Shown here piece after piece: positions 1 to 10,446 of a DNA stretch of 64,000 nt (position 1 is the stretch's first letter; each line of letters opens with the position of its first letter). The notes below the pieces were generated by a model. The model was not told the origin of the DNA. It ran no database searches and worked only from the letters and a program-made list of their open reading frames with translations. The position numbers and the translations under genes are program-made. Source of the stretch: Steinernema hermaphroditum (Eukaryota; Nematoda; Chromadorea; Rhabditida; Steinernematidae); the NCBI GenBank assembly GCA_030435675.1, contig CM059625.1, positions 13,640,001 through 13,704,000 on the forward strand. Direction: 5' to 3'.

Positions 1-400
1 TTCCTTTCTGAATCTGATTGAATGCGTCGACTTTCAGCAGACAACTGTGATCGATGTCGTAGTGTAGCCCGCGAATGGCAAACGTTGGGTCATAGGGGAT
101 CTTGAGAAGACCCTCAGGATATTTCAGCCTTGTCACCAAACGGTTTATTGCCAAGTTGTAGATGAGTGGACTCAGCTCCCTTGTATACACAGCAAGTGTA
201 TAATCATAGTCGAATCCGTAGACGCCTATTTTGTGCAGATTTAGTTCATTGTTTGCGAATACTCCCCGTGGATCGATCCGCGGAGGAGGCGATGGTCGAT
301 TCAGGGATGCGAGTTCTTGGGCCTTCTTATATGCACTGCGTAAGGCCTGCGCACTTACAACTCGTTTGCAACAATATAAAGTTCTGCTCAAAAAGGGCAT
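1..400 (-). CDS. 5'-nucleotidase domain-containing protein (NT5DC2/3-like), 5' part
   Basis: This is a HAD-superfamily protein of the NT5DC group, predicted to be a mitochondrial 5'-nucleotidase-like phosphohydrolase. Read from 400 leftward, the frame is open to the window edge, so the 3' part is missing. The HAD motif I DYDYTLA is at about residue 64, preceded by VYGF; downstream RELSPLIYN and YPEGLLKIPYDP are typical of the NT5DC family. I chose ATG 400 because a canonical TTTCAG acceptor directly abuts it and the first residues (MPFLSRTLYCCKRV) look like an amphipathic mitochondrial presequence. The frame stays open upstream to ATG 475, which is the alternative start. It lies 178 bp downstream of the zinc-finger gene on the same strand, as expected for a downstream operon gene. 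Family call is firm; the start is moderately sure. Confidence 0.85.
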   Translation of the reverse strand, partial: MPFLSRTLYCCKRVVSAQALRSAYKKAQELASLNRPSPPPRIDPRGVFANNELNLHKIGVYGFDYDYTLAVYTRELSPLIYNLAINRLVTRLKYPEGLLKIPYDPTFAIRGLHYDIDHSCLLKVDAFNQIQKG

Positions 401-578
401 CTGAAAGGCTTCAATGAGAAGTGATTGGGGTGGCACAATGCAGAAAATACCACTTAGCACCACGTTACCGATCATGACATCAGGGACCTCATTGACGGAG
501 TGATGTTTTATGGCCTGTAACAACATCGAGAAAAACAATGTAACAACAACGAGAACAACAAGAACGAGGGAGGGCAGC

Positions 579-918
579 TCAAAGAAGACCGAGTCCACCA
601 GCAGCATCTGCCTCTTTCTGACTGTAGGGCTTCTCCTTCAGCTGCTTCAGTCGGTATTTGTGAACTGAATGTTTCAATAGTAAGTGACACATCAGGCACA
701 AATAAGTTACCCTTCGTCTTCTTATGCGTAGATACCGCTTTTTCATCCTCAAAATAGCGATTGCATTCGATGCAGTAGTGCTGCCCGTTTCCCGGAAGAT
801 CGTAGTCCACTTCTTGGTTCTGCAGCTTGGCTGCTTTTTCGGGTTTCAGGTCTTCGTGAATCTGATCAATATCCTTTCCCTTGCGCTTGCGGCCTTTGTT
901 CGCACGGTTGTTAGGCAT
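579..918 (-). CDS. ZNF593/Bud20-like C2H2 zinc-finger protein
   Basis: This is a small nuclear zinc-finger protein of the ZNF593/Bud20 family, which in other eukaryotes acts in pre-60S ribosome maturation and export. There are two exons, 918-711 and 664-579, giving 97 aa. The N-terminus ([14 protein letters not shown]) is the basic family signature. The single finger runs [21 protein letters not shown], with its last His-containing stretch crossing the 46-nt intron, and the C-terminus continues with [14 protein letters not shown], as in human ZNF593. The ATG follows a TTTCAG acceptor by 8 nt. An ORF reaching 999 upstream lies beyond that acceptor and is not believed. It sits between ccf-1 and the NT5DC gene, all on one strand with short gaps. 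Confidence 0.9.
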
Positions 919-1242
919 GATAGTACCTGAAAGTCGGAAAATGATACCACAACAACAGTTCATAGATGGATATGTTGATGGTTTCGAACCATTAAACAAA
1001 GATTCAAGGGATAAATCAACACTTTATTTGCGAACCAACGTCACATCCTCGTTTGATTTATTCACATACAGATGAAATTACAGTTACTGCACTTGGTAAC
1101 TTGTATATACAGTCAAGATCCACTAGGATGGGGCATATGGGTAGCAGGACACTGAAAGACATCCACATAAATGCAGAGTACTTTATTTGTGAGCATTACG
1201 CAGAAGTGGAGATGCAAGGAGAAATCCATGTGGAATGAAAGT

Positions 1243-2490
1243 TCATGAGCTTGCCTGAGAGTTAGTACCACGTGTCGTGTTGGGCGATCCCGTCGAATCA
1301 TCTCGGTCTCGCGCCCTCGAAAGTTGAGGGTGCGGAGACGGTGTAGTCATGCGAGGGTACATTGGGTACACAGGAGCGTTGCTGTGCGAAAGAGAGCTTC
1401 CTAACCCGTACAACAGTCCATTAACGCGAGGAGCCACCTGAAAATAAAGGATAAGAGTAATATTAATGTTGAACTAAACATACCTGATCCCAGTTCTCGC
1501 TGAAGAACAACTCCTTGATCCGGAAGAATGTCTGCGCAGTGAGCAAGGAGTCAGAGCCAGCCTGATGCTGCGTTCCATTGCGCTTGACTTGAAGTTGGTC
1601 AGCAATCTAAAAAGTTGGCCATCTTTCCAGCTCTCGTTGATAGCTGTGTGAAATTTTGTGATTTGACCTTTTTGCTTTTGGTACAATCACCGAGATTTTT
1701 CGTATTTTTTGACGGAGGTTTTTTTTTATTTCATGTTCATACCTCTTGTAAACCGCCGTGAAATTGAGTCGAAAGAATTCCTGGCATCTTAGTGATCATC
1801 TTGATGTCGTAACTTGAAGGAAACAAGGACCGATGGAACTTGAAAAAGCTTTCCTCGTTGTTTGGCAGATCGCACAGCATGATCGAGCGAATTAAATAGC
1901 CAAAATCGTAACCACTATGGAACGTAATCCAAGTCACTTTCTCGTCGACGACCAGACCAGACGTCGTGAGATATTCGCCGAAGTCATTCATACGAATTCC
2001 ATCAGACTGAAACATAAAGCGTTGTCGAAAGAACTTCGCGCCAGGGATATTGATTTACACCTTTTCCTTTTATTGGATCTCTCTGGGACTATCTGGGTTA
2101 CAATAATTTTCTCTGGAAACCAACCTGATGCCGCTCAAAGTCGATTCCCGCATTTCTTAGCAGATCAACAGATTCTTGGGAATACATATCGGACGTCAGT
2201 GAAAAGTGGAAATTGAATTGCCACACATCGCCTCCCGGTGGTAGTTCGCCATTCTCGTTCATGAGCGCGAATCCGACTTGAATCAACTTCAGCATGTTCA
2301 CGTTACATGACACTTGTTGATAATTGAAGTCCTCTTTGCTTTTGAATTGGCCAAGAGGGGTTGCGACTACGCCAGGAAACTCGGTGTCCATCGCGACATA
2401 CGGATATTCTTCGATAAGTGTTCGAATTCTTTCGAACTCTTTATCCAAGTTATGACTCCAAACATCGTTGATCTTCACATCGACTGTCAT
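1243..2490 (-). CDS. ccf-1: CCR4-NOT complex deadenylase subunit CAF1/CNOT7 (CCF-1)
   Basis: This is the DEDD-family 3'-5' exoribonuclease of the CCR4-NOT complex, which shortens mRNA poly(A) tails in the cytoplasm. Four exons (2490-2125, 2006-1743, 1606-1484, 1437-1243) encode 315 aa, close to the usual CNOT7 length plus a short tail. All catalytic acids are visible: D35 and E37 in MDTEFPG, D156 in [10 protein letters not shown], and H224/D229 in [10 protein letters not shown]. The C-terminal 60 residues are low-complexity (Pro/Ser/Arg-rich) and nematode-like. The start ATG follows TTGCAG by 10 nt. Polyadenylation signals (AATAAA on the minus strand) occur at 1187-1182 and 1028-1023. A Tc1-type element begins 127 bp upstream of the start codon. 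This is probably the first gene of a three-gene operon. Confidence 0.95.
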
Positions 2491-2616
2491 CGGGGAGGAC
2501 CTGCAATGTCTACGGAAAGTTGTCGCTGCCAAACATTTAGGACTCGTGAATACGAAGTACAGCGCGTGCATTAGAACATTCACGGTAACATAAATAAGAG
2601 TTACGGACAAAATATA

Positions 2617-4128
2617 CACTGCAGCGCAAAGCTATAGGGTCACCCCGGTGTGTTTCTGGCTCTGTCACTTTCCGCAGCTTCCCGGAGAAACCGGCATGCG
2701 CATGTGGTAGACCGTCCACGGAAACGCAGGGAATGCCACTTTCCCCGGAAACACATGCACTCATTAGGGGGCTACGGAAGGTAGAACTTTCCAGGGTACC
2801 GTTTTACCTGTGCAAAATTATAGGGTCACTTCCGTATTTCGCGTGAATTTCGCTATTTTCCTCGCGTTTTTTTGCCTGTTTTCTTTTAATTGACTTCTAT
2901 TCAGATGTTTATCAACCGTGTCGCGCGGAACGAAGCTCCCGGAAGAGGAAAAGGCGGCAATTTCAGCGCTTTACAAGACCGCATCCTCGATTCATCGGAT
3001 CGGCTCCGAAGTCCACCGAAACCAGCACGTGGAGTGTCAATTCTTGCTTCTAGTGAACGTGTAGGGCTCTGTAATAGGGAAGTCGCGCTCGCCGGTCGTA
3101 GCTGCGCGCGAGAAGCACTTGATAGCGTGCATTGGTTCCATGTCTACGATAGGTTGGAAGAAGTTCGTGAAGAATTCTGTAGAATTTGCAGTTGAATTGC
3201 TGTCGAAGTGCAATGAATCGGGTGCGAAGCGGAAGTCAGTGGTCACGCAGCACGTTTTGATAATCATTTGAACCGATTTGCGTCGAAACGGGAGCGCTTC
3301 AGAGCTTCCCAAACGAACTGAACGCGATCCAAATCGGTACGCTTCCACAGCCGAAGTTTCCTCCGCAGAATGGACGTTCTTCGCGTTCCAAACACTCCGA
3401 AATGTATTCTTCCGTCCAGAAAGCGCTGTTCCATCTGTTCGGATCCGAAACAAACACCTGAAATCGAAAAAATCAAGATCATTCAACAGTCCACATTTGC
3501 ATACCTTTGTCCAGACTCGACTCAGGTTGTTTATCGCGTAGTCCAAACGATGCATCTTCTGATCGGCGGTCAAACACGGCGCATTCGATCGTTCATTATT
3601 CCAGCGTGCATTGCACACCTGATTCATTGCACTTCGACAGCAATTCAACTGCAAATTCTACAGAATTCTTCACGAACTTCTTCCAATCTATCGTAGACAT
3701 GGAACCAATGCACGCTATCAAGTGCTTCTCGCGCGCAGCTACGACCGGCGAGCGCGACTTCCCTTTTACAGAGCCCTACACGTTCACTAGAAGCAAGAAT
3801 TGGCACTCCACGTGCTGGTTTCGGTGGACTTCGGAGCCGATCCGATGAATCGAGGATGCGGTCTTGTAAAGCGCTGAAATTGCCGCCTTTTCCTCTTCCG
3901 GGAGCTTCGTTCCGCGCGGTACGGTTGATAAACATCTGAATAGAAGTGAATTAACAGAAAACAGACAAAAAAAACGCGAGGGAAATAGCGAAATTCACGC
4001 GAAATACGGAAGTGACCCTTGCAAAGTGACCCTATAATCTTGCACAAAGTTTGGTTTCCCCGGGCAGCTGCGGAAAGTGACAGAGCCAGAAACACACCGG
4101 GGTGACCCTATAGCTTTGCGCTGCAGTG
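2617..4128. mobile_element. Tc1/mariner-derived foldback element with TA target duplication
   Basis: A 1512-bp element is flanked by TA on both sides. The ends are inverted copies starting CACTGCAGCGCAAAGCTATA. The inverted arms are very long: 2617-3225 against 3616-4128, with the right arm missing about 130 bp. Each arm contains, reading inward, the same transposase N-terminal helix-turn-helix coding stretch (frame with RGTKLPEEEKAAISAL and IHRIGSEVHR). The spacer, read on the minus strand, holds a degenerate Tc1-like catalytic-core piece (CGGNFGCGSVPIWIAFSSFG) and an RLDYAINNLSR motif. The element therefore looks like a Tc1-like transposon whose 5' half was duplicated in inverse orientation. 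It is non-autonomous, since the frames are broken. Confidence 0.85.
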
Positions 4129-4320
4129 TATGTGAGCAAAAAGTTAGGAATTGCTGAAGTGAACACCATTCAGAGATCTTATTGGAACACACCTGCAACG
4201 ACCACAGATAATGATAACAATGCGTGCAAACGCAAAAAAAAATACAGAAATCCAACAGAAGGTCTAGTGCCAAGGATTTAATGACCTAAATTAATCAACA
4301 ACAAGAAATAACCAGAATAT

Positions 4321-4707
4321 CTATGCGAATGAGTGAGATCGAATAGGCTTCATAGGATCAAAAAGCTTGGCATCGCGGAGGTATTTCGGATCCTTAACGA
4401 AAATGGGCATATACCCGGCACGTCGACTAAGTGCGATCGTTTTCACAAGCTTGTCGTGCTGATGGGAGCAAAGTCCGGTAACATGTCGATCATAAACGCG
4501 GCCCGAGAAACTGGAAACGAACTGCTGAAGAAGGCGGGAGTTCTTGTAATCGAGCTTGATATCGTGCGCACAAAGGAGACATTTAACCTTTTCCTTCTCA
4601 TAGGGATTTGGCGAACCAGAGGGCAGAGTGGCGCATAAGCGTCTTTCCGTGAAATTCTTGCCGATCGACGGCATCCATGACAACAGTCGGGCTCCTGCGC
4701 GATTCAT
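4321..4707 (-). CDS. mrps-18C: mitochondrial small-subunit ribosomal protein S18C (bS18m)
   Basis: This is a protein of the mitochondrial ribosomal small subunit. It is a single exon of 128 aa. The bS18 core is clear: CLLCAHDIKLDYKN, then LLQQFVSSFSGRVYDRHVTG, LCSHQHDKLVKTIALSRRAG and YMPIFVKDPKYL, matching vertebrate MRPS18C in order and spacing. Two CxxC/C positions typical of zinc-binding S18 variants are present. The first about 40 residues (MNRAGARLLSWMPSIGKNF) form a mitochondrial presequence. The ATG lies 10 nt after an AATTTCAG acceptor, so the longer upstream frame to 5037 is not believed. Its N-terminus and 5' flank resemble those of the next gene upstream (FAM210-like), suggesting a tandem duplication or exon capture. 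Confidence 0.92.
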   Translation of the reverse strand: MNRAGARLLSWMPSIGKNFTERRLCATLPSGSPNPYEKEKVKCLLCAHDIKLDYKNSRLLQQFVSSFSGRVYDRHVTGLCSHQHDKLVKTIALSRRAGYMPIFVKDPKYLRDAKLFDPMKPIRSHSFA

Positions 4708-5516
4708 TGCAAGTATCTGAAATTGGACAGAAGAATTTATACAAATACAGACAGAAGGACAGTCAACGCGACGCGGAAAAAGTAAAACACGGAAACTGCA
4801 CAAAGTATGAATTCGTTTTTGTAATCCGATGGAAAGTCGGCTTAATCGCTTAGTGGCACATCGGCAGAGTACGCATGGTTTTAATACATAGGCATCATAA
4901 AGCTTACAACTGATGATGTACATCGCCTCTCGACAAAATAAAGAAAAATTACGCGAAGAAACTTGTGGTGAGCACAAACGCAATCTCACATGTGATTCTC
5001 GGGTAAACCTCGAATCGATGGATCGTGCTAAGACCATTCACCATCTCTTTGCTTTTCACGTACTCGCCTCGCTACTCATTGAAACATGTTTCGATGTTAA
5101 CTGACACGATCACACGCAGATTTCTCTCTCACAAATATTTCTGAGCATAAAACTTTGGGTGTATTCATCTTGGTGAACAGTAGCACAAGATGCGCCTTAG
5201 TGATGACGGAATAGACACGACTGAACGGATTGAGTATTTACATTTCTAATCTGAAGTCTTCTATCTGTCGTGGAGCACTCCCGTACAGCGGCAAAGAACG
5301 CGCTACAGCATTTTTCGGAAAGACTACGACGGTAGTAGGTCTCGTTCGTTTTGTTTCCAGCACTTGATCTCGATATTTGAAGCCCAATTCAACTACCGCT
5401 TGTACAGAAACTCAAAATTGCGCGCATCCCTCATACCTGAACACATATTACAGTATAAGACCACTTCTGTTAGAATCATCTATTACTACGTACATAACAA
5501 TAACAAAACAAAGCTT

Positions 5517-6112
5517 CTAACGAAGTCGGCGACCAAGAATCCAAAAGGCAAGCTGAATTCCGGCTAGAGTAGTAGCATAACGACCCGGGGTAGCAATCTG
5601 AATCGAAATACATAATTACGCTGTGAGGAATATGGATACTTTGTATAAAATGGCAGCAACAACGAAATGCCCAGCGCTTGCAGGAGTATTCTTGATCTTC
5701 TCTATCCAACTTTCTGGTATATGAAGGAATTCCAACGTCGAGACAACATCAACACCGCTGAAAGTAATCACTTCAGTTCTGATTCATCGTGAGCATATTC
5801 ATACCTTCTTACAGCAAGATACAAACCGGCGAACCACAAGGAACAAGAGACGCAGTGAATCGGAACAGCAATATACCAGTGTTTTTTAAAGTAATACTTA
5901 ATCGTGGAGAAAGTCGAAGTGAACTGTTGCACCAGACGGGAGCTCTTGATGTCATGTTTCGGCTGCTCAGGAAAAGAATTATTTTTTGCTTTCTCATTTT
6001 TGCATGAATTCGGCGAGCTAGACGGGCGGACAGCGCACAATAATCGCCTGTCTGTGAAATTTTTGCTAAGCGTCGGGATCCTTAATAGCAATCGAGTTCC
6101 AGCACGATTCAT
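5517..6112 (-). CDS. FAM210/DUF1279 mitochondrial membrane protein with S18C-like N-terminus
   Basis: This protein of the DUF1279 (FAM210A/B) family is expected in mitochondria. Three exons, 6112-5805, 5757-5640 and 5597-5517, encode 168 aa; the last intron is only 42 nt. The DUF1279 part begins near residue 70 (IKYYFKKHWYIAVPIHCV), continues through SGVDVVSTLEFL and SAGHFVVAAILYK, and ends IATPGRYATTLAGIQLAFW, as in nematode homologues. The first about 65 residues are clearly related to mrps-18C next door: MNRAGTRLLLRIPTLSKNF, then a SRLVQQFTSTFS remnant of the S18 fold. Thus a mitochondrial targeting segment and part of S18C are fused to a FAM210 body. The start follows TTTCAG by 10 nt, in the same context as mrps-18C. 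Splice phases are all consistent. Confidence 0.82.
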
Positions 6113-7100
6113 CGCGAGGATCTGAAATTGTCCAAATATATAGATACAAGTAAAAGATCAGACATCGCGACATCAGACACACAAGCACGCAAAATAACGC
6201 TTTCACTTGCTGCTAACATCTCCACGATTCAAGGATTAAAAAGACACCGAGGTGTACAATCAACGTAGAAAAGGAAGTTTATGGGTGACACGCAAATGCA
6301 GCTGTAAACCATCTTGACCGCTAGAGTAGTCGTTCGTTTCACATGTGAGCAACATCGTCGAAACAGCAGAAAGTATCTGTCCAGCATTAAAATATTGTGA
6401 ACCGTCTAAAAACGCCTGAAAAATTCTTAAAAATGAGGAGCGCAACGGTGCGGAAGCGTGAACAAGCCCTGAAACAGTTCAGATAAACGTGCTAGGACCG
6501 CTCGTTCGGCCTGTGTGGTCCATCATTCTATTGGGAACAACCATAGCATAAATAAGCAGATGATCACAATAAGCACACTTGCATCAGCTAGCAATGGAGG
6601 GATTGGTAGGTCCGTCTGTGCACGTACGTTCAGGTTTCGGGAACAGTGAATCCCATAAGTTCAGCAGGATTGGGAACTTACAACTAGCGTTGCGATTCAA
6701 ATTTGTTCATAGCCGAAGAATAACTTTCGAACATCTTTTCGCTGTGTTCCGCTGTGTTTGCACTTTACTCTTCATGTCTCGCATACGACTTGAACATGCT
6801 GGAATTTCGAAGCCCAGAAGCCGCCATCCCTTGAAACTTTGGTAGAGGTATTCGACCCTTAAACAAATTCTGGTGTAGCGTCACTATGTGACCCGAAATG
6901 CAGAAAGTAGACCTTGTCCTCCTCGACGATTCCAATGAGAGCCCCATCCGCACTTGAATACACCTCTCTCTTTTTATTTAACAGTGGAAACGAAATCCAC
7001 AATACTCAGAAACATAATTAACAACAATAAATTAGCCATTTGATGAGCAGCTAGGCAGCCTGACACGCTTATCCGGGAAATCAATATGTACCAGCTTCTT
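6113..7100. other. intergenic, FAM210-like to trap-4
   Basis: There are about 990 bp between two co-oriented genes. I see only short ORFs without family motifs and no repeat. The part next to 6113 resembles the 5' flank of mrps-18C (TCTGAAATTG start), in keeping with the duplication. Confidence 0.5.
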
Positions 7101-8031
7101 TTAATTATCGTACTTGCTCTTGATTCCGAAGAACACGTAAGAGAAGATAGCAGCGAAGGCTAGGACGGAGAGCGATTCGGGAGAGACCGGCCATTGCTTC
7201 GAAACGCCCTGAAAAAAAGTATTCATACAAAATTAAATCGATCAGAGCGCGCAAGATACGAAGGTTGCTTACTAAATAGTCAAGAATCTCACTGCGGTTA
7301 ACATTAAGACTGCGAACAATTTGCGTATAAATTGTACCGTGAAGGCTCCACTCTAGATTAAACCCCACAAACTTAACAATATACGCCTAATTTTTCATTT
7401 GTACTTAGTCAAAACAGGTCGGTCGATGTCTACTAAAACAAGAGCAATTCACCGAAATCATTATAAGCGTTTAGCGAGTTACAGCCGTTACGTTTAAGTT
7501 TTCCTGAACATTCTTTGCAGCCCGATATTCAGACAACACATTCCCTTTCTCAGTGACACATATCAAGATCAAAGGAAAACTTACAGGATGGGCGAACTGA
7601 TGCGTGTAGAGGGACTTAACAACGGAAGTGTCTTGTCCCTCACGCTGGGCCTTCTTGTAAGCGTTGATCGAATCTTCGTCGAAGATTTGGACATCGAAGG
7701 TGCGCGAATAAGATTCAGAATGAGGGAGAAGCCAAGTGATCTGGTACTTCGAGGTTTCTTCGGAAACAGCGGCCTGGTAGATCTTGTCGTTCACAACAGC
7801 AAAAACGGGCATGTCCTAAATAAACGAAACTATCCATAAACTTTGGAAAACGTGTACGCTTACCTTGACATTGTTAGCGCACTGCAGAGTGAATTCAACA
7901 ATGAATGTCGATGAAAAGTGGAAGAAGCCGTCAGTGGTCGAGAACGAGCTGGCGGAAACCTTGGGAGCCTCGCACTTGGTTCCAAGGGCCACGGCGAGCA
8001 GAGCCGACAGGACAACAACCTTTCCAAGCAT
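7101..8031 (-). CDS. trap-4: translocon-associated protein subunit delta (TRAP-delta/SSR4)
   Basis: This is a subunit of the ER translocon-associated protein complex that assists Sec61-dependent translocation. Three exons, 8031-7864, 7815-7585 and 7208-7101, encode 168 aa (human SSR4 is about 173). A signal peptide ([17 protein letters not shown]) is followed by the luminal domain with [32 protein letters not shown] and [20 protein letters not shown]. The last exon holds the single C-terminal membrane span ([20 protein letters not shown]) and a short lysine-containing tail. All three introns are in phase 0 with good consensus. The start lies just after a TTGTAG acceptor. Orientation and neighbours match the C. 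elegans ccf-1/trap-4 neighbourhood as I remember it. Confidence 0.93.
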
Positions 8032-8799
8032 AACTCCAATCTACAAGTAACAAATGGATAAGATTTACCGGACACGACACACGCGACCCGTGCAATTATG
8101 ACCGACATCTGAGCTCATCTTATGTCTGTGATCAATGCGACCTTCTCGCACCCGTGCCGCGCTCGAATCGACCACATCACCAATCTGCAGTTTTCCACGT
8201 GAAGGACTGCGCGCCGGGACCAATGCAGTCCGAACGTTAGACCAAACGAACCGAGCCATGCATCTGTCACCCACAACATGTGAGTGGTGGTTTTTTGAAC
8301 TCCAACTCTGTGTCATATGTTGTGCTTAATTATCGAGCGTTCTACCGGTAATGTTTCTCGAGGTTTGCGCTGTCATGATTTACATGCGCAGTTGCAAATA
8401 CAGCATAAGGACAGACGAGTCGTACGGCATGTTTCAAAACTGTTAATATATCACACAAGAAACATGAGAGCAAGGTGTAAAAGATGCCGATTTACGCTAG
8501 CAGTATAGTTGTATTGCAATTAACAACAAGACAACAGTGGCAAGGCGCAGACGGAATTGAAGATTGTTTTCGTTTTCTGAGAATCGGAAGACCAGCTGGT
8601 AATATTTCTGTGTGTGGATGATTGTTCTAACGTGTGCGCAACATGTTATATGTCTATATTTCATTCCTCCATATATTCCATACTGACAATATGGTTGCAG
8701 GTTGACCGGTGACCGGGTGACTTCCCATAACTGTCGGACGCTTTTGTATGCCGCAGAGTTTGTTGTGGGACTTTCAGTAACCGTACCTTCAAGTTACTT
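8032..8799. other. divergent intergenic region, trap-4 / nft-1
   Basis: About 770 bp lie between divergently transcribed trap-4 and nft-1, so this is the likely shared promoter region. No coding exon or RNA gene is recognisable. A TTTCAG acceptor at about 8771-8776 precedes the nft-1 start. Confidence 0.5.
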
Positions 8800-10446
8800 A
8801 TGCTATCATCGCGGCTCAGCAGTGTAGCCCGCTCATTCGTAACATCAGCTATGGTTCAGCGTGAAATGATTGCGGTCTGCCAAATGACGTCGACCCACGA
8901 TATTGACGAGAATTATAAAACCATGAAGGATATGATCAAGAGAGCTGCCGATCGCAACTGCAAGGTATCATATCTACAGGGCGTTACGCAAATTCATCAA
9001 TCACAGAATTTAGATGGTGTTCTTTCCCGAGTGTTGCGACTTTATCGGTAGAACGCGAGAAGAATCCATAAATTTGGCCATGCATGAAGATGCTTCTTTT
9101 GTCCAGCGTCTAAGAGCGGATGCCTCAGAGCACGGAATCTGGATTTCGGTTGGTAGTTTCCACGAGAAAATGGATAAGGAATGCTTTCCGCACTCTGCAC
9201 CAGAAAAGATGTGCATGCCTAAGAACACTACCTTAATCATCGACGGCAATGGCGCGCTGGTGACTAAGTATCGAAAGCTACACTTATTTGATTTGGAAAT
9301 CCCCGGAGTGGTTCGCCTTATGGAAAGCGATTTCTCATCTGCAGGACATGGTCTTCTGAAGCCAGTTGAAACTCCAATTGGTCGACTGGGTTTGAATATA
9401 TGCTATGACGTAAGATTTCCGGAGCTGAGTTTGTGGCACCGCAGCCAGGGCGCTCAAGTCTTATGTTATCCTGCGGCTTTTACGGTGAACACTGGGTTTG
9501 CCCACTGGGAGGTAAGCTTGAAATATTTTTCGTTTACGGATTGTTCCATATTTTCAGACCCTTCTGCGAGCTCGTGCCATAGAAACTCAGTGTTATGTTG
9601 TTGCTCCTGCTCAGACGGGCAAGCACAATGACAAACGAAGCTCCTACGGACACTCCATGGTCGTCGATCCTTGGGGAGCCGTGGTCGCTCAATGTTCGGA
9701 TAACATTGGTAAGGGCAGATATGTATGTAATTGATAATCAATTTTACTCATGCAGATATGTGTTTCGCGGAGATCAACCTGGAATTCCTGGAGAAAATCC
9801 GTGTCATGCAACCAGTTTTTGAACACCGAAGGAGGGACTTATACTCGCTACAAACGAACTACGTTGCTCCTGCCGGTTTGTGCCCTTGCTCCACATCAGT
9901 AGCACACAGCCATCTGTTTCAGATGAATCAGATCTAAAGTTTGCTCAACACATCATTAACAAGGAGACCATCTTCTATCGAAGTGAACTTTCATATGCTT
10001 TTGTTAACCACAAACCCGTTGTGGAGGGACGTAAGTATCAGGTTAATTTCGTGGAACTAAATCGGCTTTCTTAGATGTTCTCGTTGCGCCGATTCGAGAG
10101 GTAAAGCATCTTACGGACTTGACAGATCAGGAGACGTCTGATCTGTTCAACGTCTCCAAGCGTATCCAGGCCATGTTGCAAAAAACTTATAATACAGAAT
10201 CGTTCACTGTCGCTATCCAGGACGGTTCTCTTGCTGGGCAGAGTGTTAAGGTAACTCTATTGTTCGAACTCAGTGTGTAACTCTACCTTTTAGCACGTTC
10301 ATATCCATATTGTCCCCCGCAGAGAAGGCGATTTTAATGGTGACGATATTTATCAAGAGCTGGCAAAGCATGATAAAACGGATCGACAGCCTCGCGATCA
10401 TGACGGGATGAAGCAAGAAGCTGAGTTGTATGTGAAAAACATGTAA
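8800..10446 (+). CDS. nft-1: NitFhit fusion protein (nitrilase-like + Fhit dinucleoside triphosphate hydrolase)
   Basis: In invertebrates Nit and Fhit are one polypeptide: a nitrilase-superfamily amidase (NIT1-type, deaminated-glutathione repair) followed by a HIT-family Ap3A hydrolase. Seven exons (8800-8964, 9014-9511, 9558-9708, 9756-9875, 9923-10030, 10075-10250, 10294-10446) give 456 aa. The Nit triad is intact: E61 (FFPECCDF), K143 ([10 protein letters not shown]) and C185 ([10 protein letters not shown]). The HIT triad H407-V-H409-I-H411 is intact, with IQDGSLAGQ before it. The N-terminus [17 protein letters not shown] resembles a mitochondrial presequence. Two overlapping AATAAA signals lie at 10554-10563. 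It is convergent with a cuticlin gene 164 bp away. A second, degenerate-function copy starts at 15584. Confidence 0.96.

Noticed and set aside
401..475. Longer NT5DC start at 475
   Set aside because: Crosses a perfect TTTCAG/ATG junction at 401/400; kept only as an alternative.
3037..3654. 205-codon minus-strand frame across the foldback element
   Set aside because: It joins spacer and left-arm sequence in a frame different from the transposase frame; a chance read-through of a rearranged element.
4708..5037. N-terminal extension of mrps-18C to ATG 5037
   Set aside because: It reads through the AATTTCAG acceptor and has no conserved motif; the MNRAG start matches the neighbouring paralogous leader.
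9466..9741. Minus-strand frames repeated at 9466 and 16179
   Set aside because: Antisense shadows of the duplicated nft-1 exons; their repetition only reflects the segmental duplication.
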